Shown piece after piece: positions 47,101 to 57,715 of a stretch of DNA of 64,000 nt. Within the stretch, counting starts at the first letter, position 1. Each line of letters opens with the position of its first letter. The stretch is from Nostocoides sp. Soil756. GTDB lineage: Bacteria; Actinomycetota; Actinomycetes; Actinomycetales; Dermatophilaceae. A model generated the notes under the pieces. The model was given only the letters and a program-made list of their open reading frames with translations. It had not been told where the DNA came from and searched no databases. The stretch spans positions 258,924 to 322,923 of the forward strand of contig NZ_LMSE01000002.1 of the NCBI RefSeq assembly GCF_001428065.1, given 5' to 3'. Both the position numbers and the translations under genes were made by a program.

Positions 47101-47601
47101 ATGGCACGCTCCGCACCGGCGCCCTCGGCCGCACCCGACGACCCGCACGTCGAGGCCGTCGAGTCGCTCGGCGCCGGGCTGGCCGCCGCCGGCTTCCCGC
47201 TCCTGCCGGCCCGCGTCTTCGCCGCCCTGCTCACCACCGAGGAGGGCCGGTTGACCTCGGCCGAGCTGGTGGCCCTGCTGCACGTCAGCCCGGCCGCGGT
47301 GTCGGGGGCGGTGCGCTACCTCGGACAGGTCCGGATGATCCGCCGCGAGCGTGAGCGGGGTTCGCGCCGGGACGTCTACGTGGTGATGGACGACGCGTGG
47401 CACGACGTCCTGATGCAGCGCGACCAGCTGTACGCGCCCATCCTCTCGGCCCTGGTGGCCGCCCGCGAGGTGGTCGGGGAGTCCTCGCGCGCGGGGGAGC
47501 GGGTGCAGCTCTCGGTCGAGTTCCTCGAGTTCGTCCAGCGCGAGATGGGCCACCTGGCGCAGCGGTGGGAGGAGTACAAAGCGGACCGCCGCCCCGGCTG
47601 A
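47101..47601 (+). CDS. GbsR/MarR-family transcriptional regulator
   Basis: A 166-residue winged-helix regulator. The recognition region is LTSAELVALLHVSPAAVSGA followed by VRYLGQVRMIRRERERGSRRD (residues ~57-97), a pattern typical of the GbsR-like MarR subgroup found next to drug exporters. The C-terminal region is helical and probably dimerises. It is divergent from the ABC exporter and likely controls it. The ATG at 47101 is used; the long upstream open frame lies over the ABC genes and is not coding. Inducer unknown. Confidence 0.85.
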   Translation: MARSAPAPSAAPDDPHVEAVESLGAGLAAAGFPLLPARVFAALLTTEEGRLTSAELVALLHVSPAAVSGAVRYLGQVRMIRRERERGSRRDVYVVMDDAWHDVLMQRDQLYAPILSALVAAREVVGESSRAGERVQLSVEFLEFVQREMGHLAQRWEEYKADRRPG

Positions 47602-47746
47602 CCCCGACGCTCCCCAGCCGCGGGACGCGCCGCGCTCCCGGTCAGGTGCCGTCGGGCATCGTGAGGGTGCCGCCCCCGCCGCGGACGCGCCGCGCTCCCG
47701 GACTCGCCGGTGCCGGAGGAGGACCCCGGCGTAGACTCGCCCCCTC

Positions 47747-48967
47747 ATGAACGACGACGCCCTCCTCGCTGCCCTCGGCGAGCGCATCGCGTCGCTGGCG
47801 CCCGAGCTCGTCGAGCTCCGGAGGGACCTGCACGCCCATCCCGAGCTGTCCCGCGACGAGACGCGCACGACCGCGGAGGTCGCGCGCACCCTCCAGGCCG
47901 CCGGGGTGGCCGTCCGCCGGTTGCCCGGCACCGGGCTCGTCGCCGACGTCGGGGCCCCCGAGCCCGCCTACCGCGTGGCGCTGCGCGCCGACATGGACGC
48001 CCTGCCGGTGCGCGAGCGCTCCGGGCTGGAGTTCGCGTCCACCCACCAAGGCGTCTGCCACGCCTGCGGTCACGACGTGCACACCACCGCCCTGGTCGGG
48101 GCCGTGGTCGCGCTGCAGGCGGTCGCGCACGCCCTCGTCGAGCGCGGCATCGCCGTCCGCGCTGTCTTCCAGGCCGCCGAGGAGGTCATGCCCGGCGGCG
48201 CCCTCGACGCCATCGCCGCCGGGGTCCTCGACGGGGTCGACAGCATCTTCGCCGTGCACTGCGACCCCAGCATCGACGTCGGCCAGGTGGGGCTGCGCGA
48301 GGGCGCCCTCACCGCGGCCTGCGACCAGATCGCCGTGGCGCTGCACGGGCGCGGCGGCCACACCTCGCGCCCTCAGCTCACCGAGGACCTGGTCTTCGCC
48401 CTCGCCAAGGTGGTCACCGACGTCCCGGCCGCGCTCGGGCGCCGGCTCGACCCGCGCACCGGCGCCGCGCTGGTCTGGGGCCAGATCAACGCCGGCCGGG
48501 TCGCCAACGTCATCCCGTCCACCGGCGAGTGCCGCGGCACCCTGCGGATGCTCGACGCCGAGTCCTGGCTCACCGTGGGGCCGCTGCTCGACGAGATCGT
48601 CCACGGCGTGGTCTCGCCCTACGGCGCGCAGGCCAAGATCGAGCGCCTCAAGGGCGTGCCCCCGGTGGTCAACACCAGCGACGGCATCTCGGCCTTCCGC
48701 CGGGCGGCGCTCGCCAGCGTCCTGACCCCCGTGCCCACCAGCCAGTCCCTCGGCGGCGAGGACTTCTCGTGGTACCTCGCCCAGTGCCCCGGGGCCATGG
48801 CCCGCCTCGGGACCCGCACGCCGGGCGGCCCCACCTACGACCTGCACCAGGGCGACCTCGTCGTCGACGAGCGCGCGGTCGCCCTCGGCGCCCGCCTCAT
48901 GGCGACCGTCGCCGTCGTCCGCGGGCTCGACGCCCGGCGGGCCGAGATCCCGGAGGGACACCGATGA
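47747..48967 (+). CDS. M20-family amidohydrolase / peptidase
   Basis: A 406-residue di-metal hydrolase of the M20D (IAA-amino acid/hippurate hydrolase) type. The N-terminal LRRDLHAHPELSRDE is followed by ALRADMDALPVRE near residue 82, the metal-binding GVCHACGHDVHTTALVG near residue 104 and the catalytic AVFQAAEEVMPGGAL near residue 142. It cleaves N-acyl or amide bonds of small compounds. It overlaps the cytidine deaminase start by 4 bp, so it is transcribed with the nucleoside genes. The physiological substrate is not known; an amide from nucleobase breakdown is possible. Confidence 0.87.
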   Translation: MNDDALLAALGERIASLAPELVELRRDLHAHPELSRDETRTTAEVARTLQAAGVAVRRLPGTGLVADVGAPEPAYRVALRADMDALPVRERSGLEFASTHQGVCHACGHDVHTTALVGAVVALQAVAHALVERGIAVRAVFQAAEEVMPGGALDAIAAGVLDGVDSIFAVHCDPSIDVGQVGLREGALTAACDQIAVALHGRGGHTSRPQLTEDLVFALAKVVTDVPAALGRRLDPRTGAALVWGQINAGRVANVIPSTGECRGTLRMLDAESWLTVGPLLDEIVHGVVSPYGAQAKIERLKGVPPVVNTSDGISAFRRAALASVLTPVPTSQSLGGEDFSWYLAQCPGAMARLGTRTPGGPTYDLHQGDLVVDERAVALGARLMATVAVVRGLDARRAEIPEGHR

Positions 48968-49395
48968 CCGACCCTGCCAACACCGCCGGCGCCACCAGCG
49001 ACGTCGACTGGGAGGCCCTGCGGGTCGAGGCCGTCCGGATGACCGGGCTCGCCTACTGCCCCTACAGCGGCTTCCCCGTGGGGGTCGCGGGGCTGGTCGA
49101 CGATGGCCGGATGGTCTCGGGCTGCAACGTCGAGAACGCCGGCTACGGCGTCACGCTGTGCGCCGAGTGCGGGATGGTGTCGACCCTGCACGCCACCGGC
49201 GGAGGCAAGCTCGTCGCGGTCTGGTGCGTCGACGGGCACGGCGACACCCTCATGCCGTGTGGCCGCTGCCGGCAGCTGTTGTGGGAGAACGGGACCCCCG
49301 CAACCCTGCTGCAGACCCCCGAGGGCGTGCTGACCATGCGTGAGGTCCTGCCGCAGGCGTTCGGGCCCGCCGACCTCGAGTCCCGCCGCCCCTGA
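48964..49395 (+). CDS. cdd: Cytidine deaminase
   Basis: A 143-residue zinc enzyme converting cytidine and deoxycytidine to uridine and deoxyuridine. The N-terminal YCPYSGFPVGVAGLV, the catalytic CNVENAGYGVTLCAECG with the zinc-binding Cys and Glu (near residue 56), and MPCGRCRQLLWE near residue 97 with the second Cys pair match the tetrameric family. CAECG stands where CAERV-like sequences are usual, and the key Cys and Glu are kept. Its ATG overlaps the amidohydrolase stop. Confidence 0.93.
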   Translation: MTDPANTAGATSDVDWEALRVEAVRMTGLAYCPYSGFPVGVAGLVDDGRMVSGCNVENAGYGVTLCAECGMVSTLHATGGGKLVAVWCVDGHGDTLMPCGRCRQLLWENGTPATLLQTPEGVLTMREVLPQAFGPADLESRRP

Positions 49396-49450
49396 CCGTG
49401 CTCGCCGCGCCCCGGCACGGGCGCCCGGCCACGGCTGCCATGATGAGCCG

Positions 49451-50740
49451 ATGAGCGAGTCCTTCGACGCCGTCGACGTCATCAGCCACAAGCGCGACCA
49501 CCACGAGCTCTCCGACGACGAGATCCGCTGGGTCGTCGACGCGTACACCCGCGGCGCCGTCGCCGAGGAGCAGATGAGCGCGCTCGCCATGGCCATCCTG
49601 CTCAACGGGATGACCCGCCGCGAGATCTCCTCGTGGACCGCGGCGATGATCGCCAGCGGCGAGCGGATGGACTTCTCGGGGCTGTCGCGCCCCACCGCCG
49701 ACAAGCACTCCACCGGCGGCGTGGGCGACAAGATCACCCTCCCGCTGGCGCCGCTCGTGGCCGTCTTCGGCGTGGCGGTGCCGCAGCTGAGCGGGCGCGG
49801 GCTCGGCCACACCGGGGGCACCCTCGACAAGCTCGAGTCGGTCACCGGCTGGCAGGCGTCGCTGAGCAACGAGGCGATGATGCGCCAGCTCGAGGAGGTG
49901 GGCGCCGTCGTCTGCGCGGCCGGCTCGGGCCTGGCGCCCGCCGACAAGAAGCTCTACGCCCTGCGCGACGTCACCGGCACCGTCGAGGCCATCCCGCTCA
50001 TCGCGAGCTCGATCATGAGCAAGAAGATCGCCGAGGGCACCGGGGCGCTCGTGCTCGACGTCAAGGTCGGCAGCGGGGCGTTCATGAAGACCCGCGAGGA
50101 CGCCACCGAGCTGGCGCGCACCATGGTCGACCTCGGCACCGACGCCGGCGTCACCACCGTGGCGCTGCTCACCGACATGTCCACCCCGCTCGGGCTGACC
50201 GCCGGCAACGCCCTCGAGGTCCGCGAGTCGGTCGAGGTGCTGGCCGGCGGCGGCCCCCAGGACGTCGTCGAGCTGACCGTGCGCCTGGCCGAGGAGATGC
50301 TCGAGGCGGCCGGCCGCGGAGGCCAGGACGTGCGGGCCGCGCTCACCGACGGGCGGGCCATGGACGTCTGGCGCGCCATGGTCTCCGCCCAGGGCGGTGA
50401 CCCCGACGCCCCCCTCCCGGTCGCCCGGCACACCCAGGACGTGCTCGCTCCCGCCGACGGCGTCGTGACACGGCTCGACGCCTACGGCGTGGGCGTCGCG
50501 GCGTGGCGGCTCGGAGCCGGCCGCGCCCGCAAGGAGGACCCGGTGCAGGCGGGCGCCGGGGTCGAGCTGCACGTCAAGCCGGGCGCCACCGTGCGCGCCG
50601 GCGAGCGGCTGATGACCCTGCACACCGACACCCCGGAGCGCTTCGCGCGGGCCGAGGAGGCCCTCGACGGTGCGGTGACCATCGCGCCGGCGGGCTCGCG
50701 CACCGACATCGGGCCGGTCGTCATCGACCGCATCGCCTGA
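49451..50740 (+). CDS. deoA: Thymidine phosphorylase
   Basis: A 429-residue enzyme that phosphorolyses thymidine or deoxyuridine to deoxyribose-1-phosphate. The N-terminal FDAVDVISHKRDHHELSDDE and the signature SGRGLGHTGGTLDKLESVTG near residue 116 identify the pyrimidine phosphorylase family, with RPTADKHSTGGVGDKITLP near residue 81 and SSIMSKKIAEGTGALVLDVK near residue 181. The ATG at 49451 gives the standard length. It lies 55 bp after cdd and works with it, and its product feeds the phosphomutase and DeoC whose genes lie 13 kb downstream. Confidence 0.95.
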   Translation: MSESFDAVDVISHKRDHHELSDDEIRWVVDAYTRGAVAEEQMSALAMAILLNGMTRREISSWTAAMIASGERMDFSGLSRPTADKHSTGGVGDKITLPLAPLVAVFGVAVPQLSGRGLGHTGGTLDKLESVTGWQASLSNEAMMRQLEEVGAVVCAAGSGLAPADKKLYALRDVTGTVEAIPLIASSIMSKKIAEGTGALVLDVKVGSGAFMKTREDATELARTMVDLGTDAGVTTVALLTDMSTPLGLTAGNALEVRESVEVLAGGGPQDVVELTVRLAEEMLEAAGRGGQDVRAALTDGRAMDVWRAMVSAQGGDPDAPLPVARHTQDVLAPADGVVTRLDAYGVGVAAWRLGAGRARKEDPVQAGAGVELHVKPGATVRAGERLMTLHTDTPERFARAEEALDGAVTIAPAGSRTDIGPVVIDRIA

Positions 50741-50751
50741 CCCCCTGACGA

Positions 50752-50789
50752 CGAAGGCCGCACCCGGGATGTCCCGGGTGCGGCCTTCG
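50752..50789. terminator. Strong hairpin downstream of deoA
   Basis: Perfect 18-bp arms (CGAAGGCCGCACCCGGGA and its complement) with a 2-nt turn begin 11 bp after the deoA stop and end before the convergent small gene. It can serve both directions. Confidence 0.8.
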
Positions 50790-50803
50790 AGCGCCGGACG
50801 GGC

Positions 50804-50962
50804 TCAGTACCAGTGGTTCCGGCCGCCGATGGCCCGGCCGCTGCGGCCGAGGATCAGCAGGACCACGCCGACGATGATGAGGATGATTCCGATCCAGGTG
50901 AGGAAAGCCAACGCCTTAACGAGTAGGCCGATGATGAGAAGGATGACACCGAGGATGATCAC
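50804..50962 (-). CDS. DUF6131-like small hydrophobic protein (52 aa)
   Basis: A 52-residue membrane protein with two hydrophobic helices, starting [20 protein letters not shown] and ending [14 protein letters not shown]. It matches small actinobacterial proteins annotated DUF6131. The GTG start at 50960-50962 has an AAAGGAG ribosome site about 8 bp upstream. The sequence is less GC-rich than its neighbours, which is usual for this family. The function is unknown; such proteins are often stress-induced envelope components. The deoA terminator hairpin also covers its 3' end. Confidence 0.8.
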   Translation of the reverse strand: MIILGVILLIIGLLVKALAFLTWIGIILIIVGVVLLILGRSGRAIGGRNHWY

Positions 50963-51186
50963 GGCTGGGGCTCCTTTCGAGGGTCCACCGCAACGGTAGC
51001 GGTGCAGAGGGCGCCACGAGCCCCTCTCGGTGCACGAATCTGCAGGTCACCCCGGGCGCGGGGGCCAGGGCGCGGCGACCGGCCCGGGGGCGGCCCGGCG
51101 AGCGGCTCGCGTCTCGCTACGCTGGGGCGCGTGGCGGACCTGTGGACGACGATGACCGGCTCGAGCGTCGACGGGCGGGTGCGGTC

Positions 51187-52287
51187 GTGAGCGAACCCTC
51201 CAGCCCCACCGCCCAGGTGGTGCGACGCGCCCCCAAGGCCCTCCTGCACGACCACCTCGACGGCGGACTGCGGCCGGCCACGATGGTCGAGCTGGCCGAG
51301 GCGTCCGGCTACGACGGCCTCCCGACCACGGACCCCGCGGCCCTCGGCGAGTGGTTCCGCGACGCGGCCGACTCGGGGTCGCTGGTGCGCTATCTCGAGA
51401 CGTTCTCGCACACGGTCGCGGTGATGCAGACCGAGGACCAGCTGCGCCGGGTGGCCCGTGAGTGCGCGCTCGACCTCGCGGCCGACGGGGTCGTCTACGC
51501 CGAGTCGCGTTTCGCGCCCGAGCAGCACCTCGAGGGCGGGCTCGAGCTCGAGGCCGTCGTCGAGGCCGTGCTGGCCGGTTTCCGCGAGGGCGAGGACGAG
51601 GCGGCGGCGGCCGGCACCCCCATCCGGATGCGCGGGCTGCTCATCGCGATGCGGCACGCGGCGCGCTCGCGCGAGATCGCCGAGCTGGCCGTGGCCTACC
51701 GCGACCGCGGCGTCGGCGGCTTCGACATCGCGGGCGCCGAGGCCGGGTTCCCGCCCACCCGGCACCTCGACGCCTTCGAGTACCTGCGCCGCGAGAACGC
51801 GCACTTCACCATCCACGCCGGTGAGGCCTTCGGTCTGCCGAGCATCTGGGAGGCCATCCAGTGGTGCGGCGCGGCCCGCCTCGGCCACGGCGTGCGGATC
51901 GTCGACGACATCGAGGTGGGTGCGCGCGGGGGAGCGGTCCTCGGCCGGCTCGCGGCCTTCGTGCGCGACCGGCGCATCCCCCTCGAGATGTGCCCCAGCT
52001 CGAACGTGCAGACCGGGGCGGCCGACTCGGTGGCCACGCACCCCATCACGCTGCTCAAGGACCTGCGCTTCCGGGTGACGGTGAACACCGACAACCGGCT
52101 GATGAGCGGCACCTCGATGTCGCGCGAGATGGGTCTGCTGGTCGACGAGGCCGGCTGGGACCTCGAGGACCTGCGCTGGGTCACCATCAACGCGATGAAG
52201 TCGGCGTTCCTGCCCTTCGACGAGCGCCTCGAGCTGATCGAGCACGTCGTCAAGCCCGGCTACGCCGCCCTGGGCTCGGTGCGCTGA
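51187..52287 (+). CDS. add: Adenosine deaminase
   Basis: A 366-residue zinc TIM-barrel enzyme converting adenosine and deoxyadenosine to inosine forms. The metal motif [14 protein letters not shown] (HxH) is near residue 20, the [13 protein letters not shown] block with the catalytic His-Ala-Gly-Glu is near residue 200, and the [10 protein letters not shown] block is near residue 271 followed by [14 protein letters not shown]. The GTG at 51187 puts the usual short tail before the HxH motif. It joins cdd and deoA in a nucleoside-salvage group, though it has its own promoter region. Confidence 0.93.
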   Translation: MSEPSSPTAQVVRRAPKALLHDHLDGGLRPATMVELAEASGYDGLPTTDPAALGEWFRDAADSGSLVRYLETFSHTVAVMQTEDQLRRVARECALDLAADGVVYAESRFAPEQHLEGGLELEAVVEAVLAGFREGEDEAAAAGTPIRMRGLLIAMRHAARSREIAELAVAYRDRGVGGFDIAGAEAGFPPTRHLDAFEYLRRENAHFTIHAGEAFGLPSIWEAIQWCGAARLGHGVRIVDDIEVGARGGAVLGRLAAFVRDRRIPLEMCPSSNVQTGAADSVATHPITLLKDLRFRVTVNTDNRLMSGTSMSREMGLLVDEAGWDLEDLRWVTINAMKSAFLPFDERLELIEHVVKPGYAALGSVR

Positions 52288-52304
52288 GCCCGCTCGGCCC
52301 GCTC

Positions 52305-52326
52305 GACCCGCTCAGCGGAGCGGGTC
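52305..52326. terminator. Hairpin between add and the convergent RDD gene
   Basis: A 9-bp perfect stem GACCCGCTC / GAGCGGGTC with a 4-nt AGCG loop. It overlaps the RDD stop codon and is preceded by a tandem CCCGCTCGG-type repeat (52289-52313). Confidence 0.5.
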
Positions 52327-53145
52327 CGCGCCGACCACGCGGTCGCGCAGCGCCTGCTCGCGCGCGAGCCGGTCGGCGTCGCGACGGCGGCGCTCGGCGA
52401 TGACGGCGGCCAGCACGTACTCGCCGTGGTACCCCGGCGGGGGCGCGGGTGCGACGTAGCGCAGCACCTCCACGAGCAGCTCGGCGCCGAGGGGCTCACG
52501 CGAGGCGGGGCTGAGCGCGCCCGCCCGGGAGAGGAACTGGCGCACCGCCACCGTGAGCCCCGACGGCAGGGCCGCCACGTCGGCGGTGTGGGCCCAGGCG
52601 GCCAGCGGCGCCGGCATCTGCGGCGGCGCCGTGAGCCGCATCCGCGAGCGTTGCGTGACGACGTAGGTACCGGCCGCGAGGTCCCCGAGCCGCTTGCAGC
52701 GCGGGTTGACGACGGAGGTGACGAGCGAGGGGATGCCGGACAGCACGTAGATCTCGACGAACCCGACCAGGGCGCGGGTGATGGCGTGCCGCGAGGTGAT
52801 GGGGCCGCCGTCGTCGCGCACGACGCGCAGCCCCATGACCAGCTTGCCGAGGGTGCGGCCCCGGGTCAGGGTCTCGACGGTGGCGGGGAGGCCGACGGTG
52901 ACCACGACCACGCCGACGAGCTGCATCGCGGTGGCGACCGCATCGGAGGTCTCGGCCACGAGGACGCCCACACCCCAGACGACCGCGACGAGCAGCACCA
53001 CGGCCACGACGAGGTCGATGAGGCCGCTGACAGCCCGCACCATGGTGCTGGCCACGGGCAGCTCGATGGCCACGCCCTCGCCGGTGACGACGTCCTCGGA
53101 CGCGTACGCGCGGTAGCCCGGCCCCTGGGCCCCGTTGTCGCTCAC
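52312..53145 (-). CDS. RDD-family membrane protein
   Basis: A 277-residue protein with the RDD domain: RAVSGLIDLVVAVVLLVAVV near residue 37 and GRTLGKLVMGLRVVRDDGGP near residue 95, together with three hydrophobic helices. The C-terminal ~120 residues are cytosolic and charged. The ortholog position corresponds to mycobacterial Rv3695, next to the SpoIIM-like, DUF58 and MoxR genes. The function is not known; RDD proteins are membrane proteins linked to ion or osmotic stress. It is divergent from the SpoIIM gene, with 52 bp between starts. Confidence 0.85.
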   Translation of the reverse strand: MSDNGAQGPGYRAYASEDVVTGEGVAIELPVASTMVRAVSGLIDLVVAVVLLVAVVWGVGVLVAETSDAVATAMQLVGVVVVTVGLPATVETLTRGRTLGKLVMGLRVVRDDGGPITSRHAITRALVGFVEIYVLSGIPSLVTSVVNPRCKRLGDLAAGTYVVTQRSRMRLTAPPQMPAPLAAWAHTADVAALPSGLTVAVRQFLSRAGALSPASREPLGAELLVEVLRYVAPAPPPGYHGEYVLAAVIAERRRRDADRLAREQALRDRVVGADPLR

Positions 53146-53197
53146 CGGCCCAGGCTAACCGGGGTCGCAGGCAGCCCGGGTCGCCTAGGCTGAACCG

Positions 53198-54193
53198 GTG
53201 GACCTGGACGCGTACGTCGCCGCGCACCATGCGCAGTGGCACCGGCTCGAGCAGCTGGTCGGGCAGCGTCGCCTCACCGGCGCCGAGGCCGACGAGCTCC
53301 TCGACCTCTACCAGCGGGTCTCGACCCACCTGTCGGTCGTACGGTCCTCGAGCCCCGACCCGTCGGTGGTGGCGCACCTGTCGTCGCTGCTGGCGCGGGC
53401 CCGGCTCGCGACCGCGGGGCGGCGCACCGGCTCGTGGCGCGGGCTGCTGACGTTCTTCACCGCGACCTTCCCCGGCGCGCTGTACCGGCTGCGCTGGTGG
53501 TGGGTCAGCACCGCGCTGGTCAACGTCGCCATCGCGTTCGGGGTGGGCTGGTACGCGGTGCGCCACCCCCGTGTCTACACCTCGCAGATGACGCCCGAGG
53601 AGATCCGCCAGTTCGTCGGCACCGACTTCGAGCAGTACTACTCCGAGTACGCGCACCTCGACTTCACCGGGCTGGTCTGGACCAACAACGCGTGGGTGTC
53701 GGCCCAGGTCATCGCGCTCGGCGTGCTGGGGCTGCCGGTGCTCTACATCCTGGCCACCAACGTCCTGAACGTCGGCGTCGCGGGGGCGCTGATGGCCTCC
53801 CACGACCGGCTGGGGCTGTTCTTCGGGCTGATCCTGCCGCACGGGCTGCTCGAGCTGACGGCGATCTTCGTGGCCGGGGCCGTCGGCCTGCGGATCTTCT
53901 GGTCGTGGGTCAGCCCGGGGGCGCTGCCGCGCGGGCAGTCGCTGGCGCGCGAGGCTCGTACGGCGGTGGCCGTCGCGCTCGGACTGGTGGCGGTGCTGCT
54001 GGTCAGTGGCGTCATCGAGGGCTTCGTCACGCCGTCCGGGCTGCCCACGTGGGCGCGCATCGGCATCGGCATCGTGGCCGAGACCGCGTTCCTCCTCTAC
54101 GTCTTCGTGGTGGGCCGCGCCGCGGTCGGGCGCGGCGTCACCGGCGACATCACCGAGCGCGAGGCGGGCGACGTCCTGCCCGTCGCCGCCTGA
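53198..54193 (+). CDS. Stage II sporulation protein M (SpoIIM) domain membrane protein
   Basis: A 331-residue protein. Residues ~1-80 are soluble and helical (RLEQLVGQRRLTGAEADELL), and the rest has six to seven helices with the SpoIIM/UPF0055 pattern: FFTATFPGALYRLRWWWVST near residue 86 and LGLFFGLILPHGLLELTAIF near residue 206. The organism need not sporulate; the family is broad. It corresponds to mycobacterial Rv3694c in the conserved MoxR-DUF58 neighbourhood and is convergent with the DUF58 gene at 22 bp spacing. It may help insert or fold membrane proteins with MoxR, but the role is untested. Confidence 0.85.
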   Translation: MDLDAYVAAHHAQWHRLEQLVGQRRLTGAEADELLDLYQRVSTHLSVVRSSSPDPSVVAHLSSLLARARLATAGRRTGSWRGLLTFFTATFPGALYRLRWWWVSTALVNVAIAFGVGWYAVRHPRVYTSQMTPEEIRQFVGTDFEQYYSEYAHLDFTGLVWTNNAWVSAQVIALGVLGLPVLYILATNVLNVGVAGALMASHDRLGLFFGLILPHGLLELTAIFVAGAVGLRIFWSWVSPGALPRGQSLAREARTAVAVALGLVAVLLVSGVIEGFVTPSGLPTWARIGIGIVAETAFLLYVFVVGRAAVGRGVTGDITEREAGDVLPVAA

Positions 54194-54214
54194 CCGCGCG
54201 ACCGCGGTCGACCG

Positions 54215-55503
54215 TCAGAGCAGGCCCTGGCGCTTGAGCGCGAGGTAGTGGTCGGCCAGCCGTACCGCCAGGTCGTCGGGGGGGGCGTCGATGACGTCGA
54301 CCCCCAGCCGCCCGAGCGCCTCGGCCGCGACGCCGCGCAGCGCGATGGTGCGCTCGGCCGCGGCCGCCCCCCACACCTCGACGGACCCGTCGCGCGCGGT
54401 GCGCATCCGCTCCAGGGCCGGGTCGGAGACCGACGCGACGACCACCCGGTGGTGGGCGACGAGGGCGGGCAGCACCGGCAGCAGCCCCTCCTCCACGGCC
54501 GCCGGCTCCAGCGGCGTCAGCAGCACGACGAGGGCGCGATGGGTCGAGCGCGCCACCTCACCGGCGAGGGCGCCCCAGTCGGTCTCGACCACCTGCGGGT
54601 CGACCGGCGCCAGGCGGCTGATGACCTCGTGCAGCAGCGAGGCGCGGTCGGCCCCCGAGATGCGGGTGTGCACCCGCCGGTCGCCCGCCACGACCTGCAC
54701 CCGGTCGCGGGCGTGCCCGGCCAGCGCGGTCAGCAGGAGGGCGGCATCCATGGCGGCGTCGAGGCGCGGGGCGTCACCGACCCGGCCGGCAGTGGTGCGC
54801 CCGGTGTCGATGACGATGACGATGCGACGGTGCTGCTCGGGCTGCCAGGTGCGCACCACCAGGTGCTGCCGGCGCGCGGTGGCCCGCCAGTCGATGGAGC
54901 GCACGTCGTCGCCGTCGACGTAGTCGCGCAGGCTGTCGAACTCGGTGCCCTGCCCCCGGGTGCGCACGGCGGCGCGGCCGTCGAGCTCGCGCAGGACGGC
55001 CAGGCGGCTCGGGAGGTGCTTGCGCGACGGGAACGCGTGCAGCACCCGCACCCGGCCCGGGACCTCGACCGAGCGCTGCCGCGCGGCCAGGCCGAGCGGC
55101 CCGACGAGGCGGGTGGTGACGCGGTCGGCGAGGCGGTCGCCGCGCCGGGTCGGGACCAGGGTCGTCACGACACGGCGGCGCTCGCCCGCGGGGACGTCGA
55201 GGGGATGCCGTCCGGGGGTGGCCCCGGCCGAGGGGGGCCAGCCGTCGCGCAGCAGCCCCCGGGCCCGGCGCCCACCGGTGTTCTCGACGACCAGCCCGGT
55301 GGTGAGCGACTCGCCGAGCCGCACCTGGCCGTCGCCGTCGCGGGCCAGCCGCAGGGCACTGGGCGAGGCGGCCAGCAGCAGGTCGGCGCCGACCACCAGC
55401 AGCCACACCAGCGCCCACGCCCAGACCGTCGAGCCCGCCGGTCGCAGCACGACCGGGACGATCCCGAGCAGGAGGAGCGCCGCGGCGCGGGTGGTCAGGG
55501 CCA

Positions 55504-55504
<1 letters not shown>
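54215..55504 (-). CDS. DUF58 domain protein
   Basis: A 429-residue protein. Two N-terminal hydrophobic helices (ALLLLGIVPVVLRP and WALVWLLVVGADLLLAA) are followed by a beta-rich region and the DUF58 core RTRGQGTEFDSLRDYVDGDD near residue 187, then SIDWRATARRQHLVVRTWQP near residue 208. This core and the downstream vWA-like part (IVIVIDTGRTTAG) match MoxR partner proteins. It corresponds to mycobacterial Rv3693. Its ATG overlaps the moxR stop by 1 bp (TGATG). Confidence 0.88.
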
Positions 55505-56479
<975 letters not shown>

Positions 56480-56487
<8 letters not shown>

Positions 56488-57715
56488 GTCGGGCGACCTT
56501 CTCCTCGAGATGGGCGAGCTGCTGGGCGAGGGCGACGAGGCCGGCCTCGTCGGGGGTGGGGCCGTCACGCAGGACGGCGTCGATCTGGGCGGGGGGGAGC
56601 GCGGTGGCGCGGGCCACTGCGTCGACGAGCGCGTCGAGCGGCGTCGCGGGACCCAGGCCGAGGCGGTGGGCCAGCCGGCCGGTGGTGGCGTGCCGGAGGA
56701 TGCGGGCCGCGCGGCCGCGGTCGTCGGCCGCCCGGTAGAGCTCGGCGCGGCTCTCGGTGGTCTCGCTCGCGCGGACGACGACGGGGAGCGGCTCGGGGAC
56801 GAGCCGACCGAGCCGACGCCCGCGCGCCAGGGCGAAGGCCACGAAGGCGATCCCGACGAGCACCAGGGCCGGGCCGGCCCACGCCGGCCACGGCGACCCC
56901 GTGGGCCGTTGCGAGGGGTTGGCCGTGACGTCGTCGACGCCCGGGTGGTACCAGACCAGCCGGGGCGACGCGCCGAGCAGGCGCACCATCAGCCCGGCGT
57001 TCTGGGCCTCGGTGACGAAACGGTTGGTGGCGGCGTCGGGGAAGCCGACGAGGGTCATCGCGGGGTGCGTGCCGTCGGCGGGGAGCTCGAGGGCGGCGTA
57101 GCCGGTGGGCGCCAGCGCGTCGGGGCCGTCGCCGGCGCCGGGCGCGGAGGCGGGGTAGCAGCCGGTGGTGTCGCGCACGAGGCCGTCGGGGACGAGCAGC
57201 CAGCTGACCCGGCTGACCCGGTCGTCGGGGCGGACCCAGGGGCTCGAGCACTCGGGGGCGGTGGGCTCCTGGTCGACACCGCGGACCGAGACGTCGAGGC
57301 CGAGCAGCTCGACGGTACGGGGGGAGGCGTCGAGGACGACGATGCGGTCGACGCCTCGGGCGCCGTGCAGCAGCCGCCGGGCGGCGGTGTCGGTGAGCAG
57401 GTCGGCGTTGCCGATGACGATGGTGGTGCCCGTCCCCTCGCCCGCCGCGCGGACGGCGTCGGCCGAGGTCTCGACGACGCGGACGTCGATGCCCCGCTCG
57501 CCCAGGACCGAGACCAGCGCGAGCGTGCCGCCCTGGCCGGTGCCGTCGGGGTGCAGATACTCCTCGGGCGACGGCGAGCCCGCGGCGAACGCGATGACGG
57601 CCCCCCCGACCAGGAGCAGCAGCACCCACAGCAGCACGCCTCGGCCCCGGCGGACGACCGCAGCCAGCTCGGTGCCGGCCGGGGCGACGGTGCGGTCGGT
57701 GACGGTGGCGCTCAT
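56480..57715 (-). CDS. DUF4350 domain membrane protein
   Basis: A 411-residue protein. One N-terminal helix (GVLLWVLLLLVGGAVIAFA near residue 27) and one near residue 285 (GPALVLVGIAFVAFALARG) bracket an extracytosolic DUF4350 region, with GTLALVSVLGERGIDVRVVE near residue 63 as in the family. The C-terminal ~110 residues are cytosolic and helical. It corresponds to mycobacterial Rv3691. It is coupled to moxR and to the DUF4129 gene by 8- and 4-bp overlaps. The DUF4350 module resembles a GATase-like fold, but no catalytic residue can be confirmed here. Confidence 0.85.
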
